From: Sphingomonas sp. H160509
GTDB lineage: Bacteria; Pseudomonadota; Alphaproteobacteria; Sphingomonadales; Sphingomonadaceae
DNA length: 64,000 nucleotides
Assembly (NCBI RefSeq): GCF_024124765.2
Contig: NZ_JAMXSR020000001.1
Span: forward strand, 1 to 64,000
Direction: 5' to 3'
The translations under genes and the position numbers were made by a program. Shown here piece after piece: positions 9,978 through 17,610 of the stretch (its first letter is position 1; every line of letters begins with the position of its first letter). The notes under the pieces are model-generated. The model was not told where the DNA came from. It did no database searches and saw only the letters and a list, made by a program, of their open reading frames with translations.

Positions 9978-10680
9978 ATGAGTGAAACCACTAAATCTGC
10001 CCCCCGCCATGACGCCGCGTCGCATGCCCGTGCAACGCCGAAGCCAGGCCGAACGGCGCGAAGAGACCAGCACCAAGGCAATCGATGCCGCAATCGCCTG
10101 CCTATATCGCGACGGTTATTCCGCCACCACGACGCTCTCGGTCGCTGCGGAAGCGGGGATCAGCCGCGGCGCGTTGCTACACCATTTCCCGACCAAGGTT
10201 GAGCTGATCCTGGCGGTTGCGCTGGAGGTCGTGCGCCGTTCGCAGGGCAAGCGTCGTAAGATCATCGTCGCGCGCCCTCGCGGCTTGCCGCGCTTCGCCG
10301 CGATCACCGACGCGTCTTGGGCAACCCTGCAGGAACCTGAGGCTATGACCCTGCTGGAAATCCTTATGGCATCGCGCGGCAACCCTGAATTGGCGACCCG
10401 TTTGCCGGAAGTGATCGAGACGTTCGAGTCTTGGCAACTGAGCGGCATGCTGGAAATCGCGGATGATATCGGTTTCACCAACGTCCCGCAGCTGGAGGCG
10501 ATGAGCAAGTTGCATCAGGCTGCGATGCGCGGGCTCTCGATCGAACTGCTGTTCGCGAAGGACCGCAGCAAGATCGACGCGGCATTCGCCTTGCTCGGCT
10601 GGTACAAACAAATGTTCACTGAACGCATGCTCGCCGAGCGTGATGCGGCCGCCGCCGAGGCTACACCCGAGGCACGATAA
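9978..10680 (+). CDS. TetR/AcrR family transcriptional regulator
   Basis: The N-terminal helix-turn-helix is clear: KAIDAAIACLYRDGYSATTTLSVAAEAG followed by ISRGALLHHFPTKVELI. The C-terminal ligand domain of about 150 residues is ordinary in length. As read, the open frame begins at GTG 9982. However, an ATG at 9978 opens MSETTKSAP and joins the same protein if the six-C run at 10000-10005 is really five, as at many other loci in this window. I prefer that start. TetR proteins are mostly repressors released by a small ligand. Palindromic sites both upstream of the gene and before the next esterase make this the best candidate for controlling the esterases and TonB receptor 1 (inference). Confidence 0.9.
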
Positions 10681-10703
10681 TGACGCGTCTTCCGTTGACA
10701 TTT

Positions 10704-10723
10704 ACAAGCAGTCGTGACTGTTT
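10704..10723 (-). promoter_or_regulatory. Copy D of the palindromic element, promoter region of the third esterase
   Basis: On the minus strand it reads AAACAGTCACGACTGCTTGT, 16 of 20 identical to copies A and B. Its centre CAGTC-GT-GACTG is a perfect inverted repeat. It lies 28 bases before the ATG at 10752, between TTGACA (10695-10700) and an AT-rich TATATA (10727-10732). That is the position expected of a repressor operator over a promoter. Confidence 0.55.
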
Positions 10724-10751
10724 AGGTATATAGGAACGAGTAAGGACAAAT

Positions 10752-12134
10752 ATGCGCGCGATTTCCGCCATTGGGCTGATGGCCTGTCTGCTATCGGCGG
10801 CATCCGTCACGGCGCAGCGACCGGCAAAGTCCGCGCAAGCGACGGCAACGGTCGATGCCGGGCGCATAGCTGGCCTGACGCAGGACGGTGTCAATCGCTT
10901 TCTTGGCATCCCATTCGCTAAGCCGCCCGTGGGGCCGCTCCGGTGGAAACCGCCGGTCGCGCCCGTGCCGTGGGTCGGGGTGCGCGATGCGAGTCACTTT
11001 GCGCTGCCATGCTATCAGAAGACCGATCCCGACGGCATGACCGCCAATCTCGGCGGCGTGTCGGGTCCGTCGAAAGAGGACTGCCTGTATCTTAATGTCT
11101 TCGCACCCGCCAAGCGCGCTCGGCCTGCGCCAGTGATGGTATGGTTCTTTGGCGGGGGAAACGAAGTCGGCGGCGGGCATCTGCCGACCTATGACGGCCA
11201 ATCGTTCGCGCGTGACGGCGTAATCGTCGTCACGCTGAACTATCGGCTGGGCGCGGCGGGCTGGTTCGGTCATCCAGCATTGAGCGCGGCGGCCGGTAAA
11301 GATGAGCCGCAGGTCAATTACGGTAACATGGACCAGACCGAGGCGTTGCGTTGGGTCAAGCGCAACATCAAGGCGTTCGGCGGCGATCCGGACAACGTCA
11401 CGATCTTTGGGCAGTCGGCGGGCGGGTACGGTGTGTATTCGCAACTCGTGTCACCGATGAGCGCAGGGCTATTTAAGAAGGCGATGGTGCATTCTGCGAC
11501 CTACACGCGCCCGATGGCGTCGATGGCCGAACTGCATCTGCGCGGCGTGCGCAAGGCTATCGAATGGGGCATGGACGGCGCCAAGGCGACGCCCGAACAA
11601 TTGCGCGCGGTGCCGATCGAAAAACTCGGCAGCGGCATTGGCGGCGCGATCGACGGGCGGTTTTTCGTCGAGCCATGGATGACGAGCCTGGCTTTCAAGC
11701 ACCATCCGAAAGTGCCGTTCGTGGTCGGCGGAAATTCCGGCGAGGGGGGCCTGTGGGCACGCGACCGCTGGATCGCGACGCAGTTCGCCGAAGCTGGCAC
11801 GCCGGCGTTTCAATACTATTTTTCGCACGTCCGCGCGTCGCTCGACCAATCGAAGGGCGCTATCCATTCGGCCGAACTGCAATTCGCCTGGGATACGCTC
11901 GGCAAGGAGGCAACCGCGGCAGACGCCGCAGTCGCGAAATCGATGCATCCTTGCTGGGTGGCGTTCGCCTTCTACGCCGGCACCGGCGATATCGATTGCG
12001 GCAATGGCCTGCGTTGGCCGGCGTTGACCCCGGGCGAGCATTCCGTGATCGAATTCACTACCAACGGTGGGGCCGTCAAACGCGCCTTTCGCACTGATGA
12101 ACAATGGCTGCGGGGGTTGGCGACCGACAAATAG
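10752..12134 (+). CDS. Exported type-B carboxylesterase-like enzyme with altered oxyanion loop
   Basis: An intact 460-residue protein with AAGGAC before the ATG. The signal peptide is MRAISAIGLMACLLSAASV...TAQ. It has FLGIPFAKPPVGPLRWKPP near 50 and KEDCLYLNVF near 109, then the nucleophile elbow GQSAGG with Ser near 222. A Glu in GGNSGEGG and a His in KGAIHSAELQFAW fit the triad. The oxyanion loop, HGGG in its paralogues, reads WFFGGGNEVGGG (about 131-142), so Phe replaces the usual His. The chain is some 80 residues shorter than the other esterases here. Its sequence is closer to generic bacterial type-B esterases than to the three paralogues, suggesting a different substrate. It sits directly behind tetR with an operator-like palindrome in its promoter. 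Confidence 0.9.
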   Translation: MRAISAIGLMACLLSAASVTAQRPAKSAQATATVDAGRIAGLTQDGVNRFLGIPFAKPPVGPLRWKPPVAPVPWVGVRDASHFALPCYQKTDPDGMTANLGGVSGPSKEDCLYLNVFAPAKRARPAPVMVWFFGGGNEVGGGHLPTYDGQSFARDGVIVVTLNYRLGAAGWFGHPALSAAAGKDEPQVNYGNMDQTEALRWVKRNIKAFGGDPDNVTIFGQSAGGYGVYSQLVSPMSAGLFKKAMVHSATYTRPMASMAELHLRGVRKAIEWGMDGAKATPEQLRAVPIEKLGSGIGGAIDGRFFVEPWMTSLAFKHHPKVPFVVGGNSGEGGLWARDRWIATQFAEAGTPAFQYYFSHVRASLDQSKGAIHSAELQFAWDTLGKEATAADAAVAKSMHPCWVAFAFYAGTGDIDCGNGLRWPALTPGEHSVIEFTTNGGAVKRAFRTDEQWLRGLATDK

Positions 12135-12272
12135 AAACGATGAAATGGCTGTTGGGAAAATATGACTCGAAGCGCGTCATCTGCTTGTCGGTCGGTTAGT
12201 GTAGGTCGCTCATCCCGGTGTTTCCATGGAGGCTGAATCAGATCGAGCCTGTCAGAGCAACGGGTTCTGAGC

Positions 12273-13379
12273 CTAAACTAGCAGCGTCGACCCAAGTATT
12301 TCCCAGGCACGCTGCGCGCTTAATTGTTCCGCACCAAATCCCATCGTAGACACGATCAGGCGGCGTTCTGGAACAACGAAGCAGAACTGTCCGCGCGCGC
12401 CAGCGGCGAAATACATGGTGCGGGGCGCATGTGAAATCCGGCCGCTTGTGTTCAGCCACCACAAATAGCCATAGTCCGGATTGCGCGGCGAGGATCGGGT
12501 TGCGGCATCGACGAACGCCGTGTCTATCAACGGCCTGCCGTTCCAGCGACCACGATCAAGATAGAGTTGGCCGAGCCGCGCCATGTCGCGGCAGGCGATC
12601 AGCATCGAACCGCCGATACGGACGTCCCTGTTATGATCAACGCCCTCGGGCTGATAGTCGACATGGCGGCAGCCGAGGCGGTCTATCACGTCCCGCATCA
12701 TGAAATCGTAGCTGGGCCTGCCGGTAGCGGCGCTAACGATCTCCGCCAGATGGTCGGCGGCAGCGCCGTCGTAGAAGAATGTTTGGCCGGGCAGGATGGA
12801 GACACCATAGCCCTCGGGAGCGCCGCGTTCTTCACTCTTGCGGACCGATCGATGATACTCGTCTGGCGTTCTAGGCGGCGTGGTATCAGTCAGCTTACGG
12901 GGCGGTTTGGAGCTTGGCTTGGTAACTAGCGATCCGCCCGAACTCATGGTCAATAGGTGGTGGATACGGGTGTCGGGGTGCAGCCCGGTACGCACGGCCG
13001 GCACATAGCGGCTGGCAAGATCGTCGATCGTGAGCTTGCCCATTATCGCCGCCCTCGCGACCATTGTCGCCCCCCACGATTTGCCCGAGGAAAACGACAC
13101 GTTGCGCCACGCCGGGTCGGCCCGATGATAATCGTTCGTCCAATAGCGCTCGAACGCCAGCCGCCCGTCACGCACGATGACTAGACCCTGCCGCTCGCCG
13201 AGTGCGGCAAGCTGGTCCGCCGCAACGGCCAGTCTTACCGCATCCAACCCAACCTCTTCGGGCTGCGCGATCGGCCAGTCGTTTCCGATACTCGCGGGCA
13301 GCGCCCGGGCGGTCGCCGGGACTATTCCTGCCGATGCCAAGCCGACCAGAACAACCCGCCGGTTGAGATGTGTACTCAC
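12273..13379 (-). CDS. Exported serine hydrolase of the beta-lactamase/class C family
   Basis: The GTG at 13379 is preceded by AGGA and starts MSTHLNRRVVLVGLASAGIV, an export signal with paired arginines. An upstream ATG would add a nonsense extension. The 368-residue product carries SxxK (SSGK near 97-100), LLTMSSGG, and a C-terminal WWLNTSGRISHAPRTMYFAAG resembling the third motif region of EstB/penicillin-binding-like hydrolases. Many members are esterases or amidases rather than beta-lactamases. The stop of the preceding small gene overlaps this start (GTGA), implying translational coupling. It is the last gene of the minus-strand train that begins with TonB receptor 2, so a role in degrading the same substrate is likely (inference). 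Confidence 0.88.
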   Translation of the reverse strand: MSTHLNRRVVLVGLASAGIVPATARALPASIGNDWPIAQPEEVGLDAVRLAVAADQLAALGERQGLVIVRDGRLAFERYWTNDYHRADPAWRNVSFSSGKSWGATMVARAAIMGKLTIDDLASRYVPAVRTGLHPDTRIHHLLTMSSGGSLVTKPSSKPPRKLTDTTPPRTPDEYHRSVRKSEERGAPEGYGVSILPGQTFFYDGAAADHLAEIVSAATGRPSYDFMMRDVIDRLGCRHVDYQPEGVDHNRDVRIGGSMLIACRDMARLGQLYLDRGRWNGRPLIDTAFVDAATRSSPRNPDYGYLWWLNTSGRISHAPRTMYFAAGARGQFCFVVPERRLIVSTMGFGAEQLSAQRAWEILGSTLLV

Positions 13380-13648
13380 GATATTTTTCCTGCATGCCTG
13401 GTGTCGGTGACGGTGGTGCCGATCAGCACACCTGCCTTCGTCGTCACTTTGACCGTGCCAGGCAGATTGTCCGGCTGTCCGGTAAAGGACCTGGTCGGTG
13501 GCAGGGATGCGGCAATAAGTTCGACTTTCTTGGTCGCGGCTGCCCGTTGCTTGGAGATTATAAGGAACGTCGACTGCTGCGCGGCGGCGGGCGATGCCCA
13601 GGCCATAGCGCAGACGCTGCACACCAGTTTAAATTTTACCTTAACCAT
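13376..13648 (-). CDS. Small secreted protein of unknown function
   Basis: Ninety residues with an obvious signal peptide (MVKVKFKLVCSVCAMAWASP then AAA). The mature part is about 65 residues: QQSTFLIISKQRAAATKKVE, PTRSFTGQPDNLPGTVKVTT and GVLIGTTVTDTRHAGK. It is rich in Thr and Val and looks like a small beta-rich periplasmic domain. I do not recognise a family. It ends on the GTGA overlap with the serine hydrolase gene and begins 73 bases after the esterase stop, so it is very probably a genuine operon member. It could be an accessory or chaperone-like partner of one of the exported hydrolases, but this is a guess from position only. Confidence 0.65.
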   Translation of the reverse strand: MVKVKFKLVCSVCAMAWASPAAAQQSTFLIISKQRAAATKKVELIAASLPPTRSFTGQPDNLPGTVKVTTKAGVLIGTTVTDTRHAGKIS

Positions 13649-13720
13649 ATTACCCTCTCCTGACGGCCACGTTCGCGGCTCGTTTGCGCGGCGTGGCGTG
13701 GCGGCGCTCCGGCAAATCAG

Positions 13721-15334
13721 CTACATCGAGCTACGGTATCGCCCGGTCTCTCCCTGTTGCGTACCGAGCGGAGACATGAAGACGCGCTCGGTGCCGTGCG
13801 GATCGGAAATAAGCTGACTGGGCACGTCGAAGACCATCGTCGCACGGCGATCGAGATCATAGGGGTCCCAGCGTGGTATAGCCGGGTTGTTGGGATTACC
13901 CGAGCGAGCGAATGCGATCCAGCTCTCCGACATAGCGTTCGCCATAGCCGCGGTGTCGGCCGATGGCGGCCCGACGAACAGTTTTCCGGCGGGCACGTTA
14001 TCGAACACGAATGACAGATCGAGCGAGTGCGGAGAAAACCTTCCGCGCGTGCCGACCGGCGTCCGCCAGGCCAATTCGTACTTCCATGTCCGGCTAGCCG
14101 CCCCTTGCGCAGCGCGCGCCTCCGCCATGATGATCGTGTCGCCAGCATAGGCACGCCCGGTCGCGATCTTGAAGAAGAGTTCTGCCGGTGATGCCTGGGG
14201 TGAGATTTCGCGATAAACGTCGATTGCCTGTGCAGCCTTGGCGGCACCTACGACCCGCCCCACTGCAGCCGGGAGCGCAGCCTCCGTCATCTCATTCAGC
14301 CGCGGATCGGCCATGCCCATTTGCGCGGAGAGTTCTGTGCGGGTGTTGCCGAGCATCATCGGCTTGCCCACGCTGAGTCGAGGCGCGTTCGGAATCCAAG
14401 GCTGCTGGGTGAAGGTGATACCGTCCAGAACCGGCTCGAAACGGTAGCCGGCAGAACGGATCACGGCGCCCTGGGCGTCGACCAGCGCGGTCATCGGCAC
14501 GTCTATCAGTTTCGATGCCGCGTTGGCGGCGATTCCCAATTGCTTCAGCAATGCATCGGTGAGTTGCCCCGCTTGATTGGGCGTTTGTACTAACAAGTGC
14601 GCCCCGCTTTGCACGACGCCGCGCGCAAACAGCGGAATGCTGGCCGGCGACGCGTAGCTCAGGCTGACTTTGCGCCCACCACCCGACTGGCCAAAAATCA
14701 TGATGTTATCGGGGTCGCCACCAAATGCCGCAATATTTTGACGCACCCAGCGCATCGCCGCGACGAGATCCAAGAACCCGGCGTTACCCGATGTCGCGTA
14801 GCGACCACCGAGATGCTTGGCGAGATGGCAGTGGCCGAACACGTTGAGCCGGTGATTGATCGTCGCGACCACGACATCGCCACGGCGGGCCAGCGACGAT
14901 CCATCATAGAGCGGCGACGAGCCGGAACCAGCTTCGAACCCTCCACCATGGAACCAGAGCAAGACTGGCCGCCGCCGGATGTCGAGCCGCGGTGTCCAGA
15001 TATTGATACGCAGGCAATCTTCGCTCATCGGCCCGTCATCGGCGATCAAGGAGCGGGTCTGCGGCGCCTGATCACCATAGCTGGTCGCGTCGAATGTATC
15101 TCGCCAAGGGGTGAGGGGGCGAGGCGGTAGGAAACGGTTGGCACCGGCAGTGCTGGCGCCGTAACGCATACCCTTGAACACCAGCACGCCGTCGCGATCA
15201 ATACCACGCACCAGTCCGCTAGCGGTCTGCGCCGTCGCCGCCGTCGCGGCCTGCGCCGATGCCACGCGCGGCATCAGCAGACTTGAGCCCAACCCGCTCA
15301 TCACCGCCCTGCGCGACCAATCCTGCTCTAGCAT
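13721..15334 (-). CDS. Tat-exported type-B carboxylesterase
   Basis: An intact 537-residue enzyme with GGGAGAAG before the ATG. The N-terminus has a Tat-like motif (DWSRRAVMSGLGSSLLM). Catalytic marks are VFKGMRYGASTAGANRFLPP near 52, SEDCLRINIW near 104, HGGG at about 129-132 and GQSGGG with Ser near 217. The C-terminal PHSLDLSFVFDNV and WIAFARSGNPNNPAIPRW blocks follow. It is the closest intact relative of the deleted esterase at 9.1-9.8 kb. It lies only 18 bases after the iclR stop on the same strand, so it is transcribed with the IclR gene and the TonB receptor upstream. Ester hydrolysis in the periplasm is the expected role; the substrate is unknown. Confidence 0.93.
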   Translation of the reverse strand: MLEQDWSRRAVMSGLGSSLLMPRVASAQAATAATAQTASGLVRGIDRDGVLVFKGMRYGASTAGANRFLPPRPLTPWRDTFDATSYGDQAPQTRSLIADDGPMSEDCLRINIWTPRLDIRRRPVLLWFHGGGFEAGSGSSPLYDGSSLARRGDVVVATINHRLNVFGHCHLAKHLGGRYATSGNAGFLDLVAAMRWVRQNIAAFGGDPDNIMIFGQSGGGRKVSLSYASPASIPLFARGVVQSGAHLLVQTPNQAGQLTDALLKQLGIAANAASKLIDVPMTALVDAQGAVIRSAGYRFEPVLDGITFTQQPWIPNAPRLSVGKPMMLGNTRTELSAQMGMADPRLNEMTEAALPAAVGRVVGAAKAAQAIDVYREISPQASPAELFFKIATGRAYAGDTIIMAEARAAQGAASRTWKYELAWRTPVGTRGRFSPHSLDLSFVFDNVPAGKLFVGPPSADTAAMANAMSESWIAFARSGNPNNPAIPRWDPYDLDRRATMVFDVPSQLISDPHGTERVFMSPLGTQQGETGRYRSSM

Positions 15335-15352
15335 CGTCTTCTCCCGTTCAGT

Positions 15353-16100
15353 TCATGATCTTGCCAGTCCCAAGCCGATCCGCCGCGCCGCGTCTGCGAT
15401 CTGGGGGGCCGAGCTCGAGGCATTGTACTTCGCTGACGCGGTCGGTCGGCGCCGAGATCGAGATCGCGGCGGTCGGTTGCCCACGGGCATCCCGGATGGC
15501 GGCCCCGACGCCATTCTCGTTCGGCCAGTTTTCGCGAAAGCTGGTAGCAAAACCGCGCTCCTCGATAAGCGCGAGCTCGGCAAACAGGGCGGCAGGCTGC
15601 ACCAAGGTTCGTCGGGTATTGCGGGTCAGCGGCTTATCGAGATAGTGCGTGACGTCCTCGACCGGCAGCAACGCAAGCATCGATTTGCCTAGCGAGGTAG
15701 CGTGTAGCGGCCCGCGCTGCCACAGCGGCCATGCATGCGCTATCGGGTTGGGTCCATCAAGGCGCTCGATCAGCGCCAGCGTGTCTCCTTCCCTGATCGC
15801 AAGATAGACCGATTCCCCCGTTCGCGTCCGGAGTTCTTCCATGATCGGAAAGGCGGCGCCGCGCAGCTTCGCGGTCGCGTGTTGCGCGCTGCCGACCGCC
15901 AGGCCCGCCTTGATTGTGATCGTCCAGTCGCCCCGCGCCTCCGCGTCCATGGCGATCCAGCCAGCGGCCTGCAGGGTCTGGAGCACGCGGTGCACCGTCG
16001 TCTTGGGTAGTTCGAGCTCGCGCGCGATCGCGCTGAGACCGACCGGTTGATCGTGGGCGATCACCTCCAACACGTTGAGGGCGGTCTGGACGGGGCGCAT
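15353..16100 (-). CDS. IclR family transcriptional regulator (C-terminal frameshift at a homopolymer)
   Basis: About 249 residues. The winged helix is at the N-terminus (QTALNVLEVIAHDQPVGLSA, then ELELPKTTVHRVLQTLQAAG) and the effector domain follows (LRTRTGESVYLAIREGDTLA, HATSLGKSMLALLP, RGFATSFRENWPNENGVGAA, AISISAPTDRVSE). As read, the end is odd (GPPDRRRGAADRLGTGKIMN). Removing one base from the six-C run at 15403-15408 gives PQIADAARRIGLGLARS, the normal IclR ending, with the stop at 15353. IclR proteins sense small aromatic or carboxylic metabolites and often control adjacent catabolic operons. It lies between MmgE/PrpD (18 bases upstream) and the esterase, inside the operon it may regulate. 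Confidence 0.9.
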
Positions 16101-16118
16101 GTAGATCCTTTCTCTCGT

Positions 16119-17601
16119 TCAGCGCGTGACTAGCGCAACAAGAGGTCCGAGGCGCGGTTCATCGTCCAGCCCGGCGGTGCGGCGGACGATCTCGTCAGCA
16201 ACCGTCCGCCCCAACACGGGCGCGATCAAATCACGCGCCTTGGTCTCGACATCGGCACGTGACATCGGATGGGACGGGAAGCCCCGCACCCACGGCACGA
16301 ATTTCTCGAGCGGCGGCTGGCCACGACGCATGATCGTGACGCGAGCGGATTCGGTGCGGGGCTGTCCCTTGGCGACTTCCTGCGCGGGATCGTGGATGAC
16401 GTCGACACGCCGCCGGAACGCGGCCACCGCCGCATCACCGTGCATGCGCTCAAGCGATTGCGCCGCGACGAAATCTAGCTTGCCATCAAGCGATGATGAG
16501 TGATGCCAGATAGGGCAAGTTGAGCGCCGGCATGTTGGCGTCGCGGAACGCCTGCCACCGCCCTGGCATGGCGATGACGATCCGCTCCACCTCGTTTGGA
16601 TTCAGCTGTCGGCGAAGGTCGAGCAACGCTTCCACCGCCGGTTGGGTAGGACCGCCGGACGGGTAGCGCTTGAACGCGGATTCAGTCAGTTCGAACCGCC
16701 GCCCCAAATGCTCAATCAGGTACGCGCGGTCCGCCTCGCCGCCGGCGAACGCAGACGAGCGCAACCAGCCCCCCTCGATATCTAGGCAATCCGGCACGCC
16801 GGTGAAGCCTGCCTCGACCATCAGTGCTGCCTGCAGGCCGTTGCGCGCGCCCATCCCGGCGAAGACGAACGCTTTCTCGATATGGCGAACGTCGAGCATC
16901 CATTGCCACGATCCCGATGCCTGCTGCGCACAGTAGCTCAGGCAATGCGCAACCTTGTCTGCATCGAGGCCGATGAGCGAGGCGGCTGCCGCCGCGGTGC
17001 CGAACACCGGGCCGATCCCGTGATTGGCTAACCCGGCGCGCGACAGGTTGGCCGTACTGATGGTTTTGGGAATGCGGCCAGCCAATTCATACCCGGCGAT
17101 CACGGCGTTGACCAAGCGCCGCCCATTTGAGCCGCGCTGCTGGCCTAGCAGCAGGGCGGCACTGACGATCGCCGGGCCAGGCTGGACGAACGCGGACGGG
17201 ATGAAATCGTTGATCTCAGCGGCATGTGCGGTCATCGCGCTGGCGAATACTGCGTCGATCAGACTCGCGCGGTCCGTCGATCCCAATATCGGTATCCGTC
17301 CGCCGCCCTGTGCCGCAGCATATTGGCGTCCCAATCGCGACGCCTCCAACTCGCGACAGGCGACGGTTGACGCCAAAGTGTCCAGGATGTGCAGCTGGGC
17401 AAGCTCGCGGATCGGTGCCGGCACCGGCGCTGCGGGCGAGTCCGCGATATAGCGAGTGATGGCGGGCATCACCTTCACGTTTCCGCCAGGGGAGGAAACG
17501 AAAGCCTGTGCGCTTGCCTCGTCCGCCGGCATAGCAAACGCCGCGCCGGTGGCGAGCCCGCCAGCCAGTGCCGAACGTCGCGTGATCGAAATCGGGGACA
17601 T
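16119..17601 (-). CDS. Tat-exported MmgE/PrpD family protein (one frameshift)
   Basis: The start at 17601 gives MSPISITRRSALAGGLATGA, a clear twin-arginine signal, followed by APVPAPIRELAQLHILDTLA and EINDFIPSAFVQPGPAIVSA. These are typical of MmgE/PrpD (2-methylcitrate dehydratase, cis-aconitate decarboxylase and relatives). The first frame stops at 16486. An extra T near 16492 separates it from DGKLDFVAAQSLERMHGDAA and RVDVIHDPA...FVPWVRGFPSHPMSRADVE, the ordinary C-terminal domain ending at 16119. The corrected length is about 490 residues including the signal. PrpD-type enzymes are normally cytoplasmic, so predicted export is notable. It starts 9 bases after the TonB receptor 2 stop and reads in the same operon. 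Reaction unknown; dehydration or isomerisation of a tricarboxylate-like fragment is only a family-based guess. Confidence 0.88.
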
Positions 17602-17610
17602 GGTTCCTCC

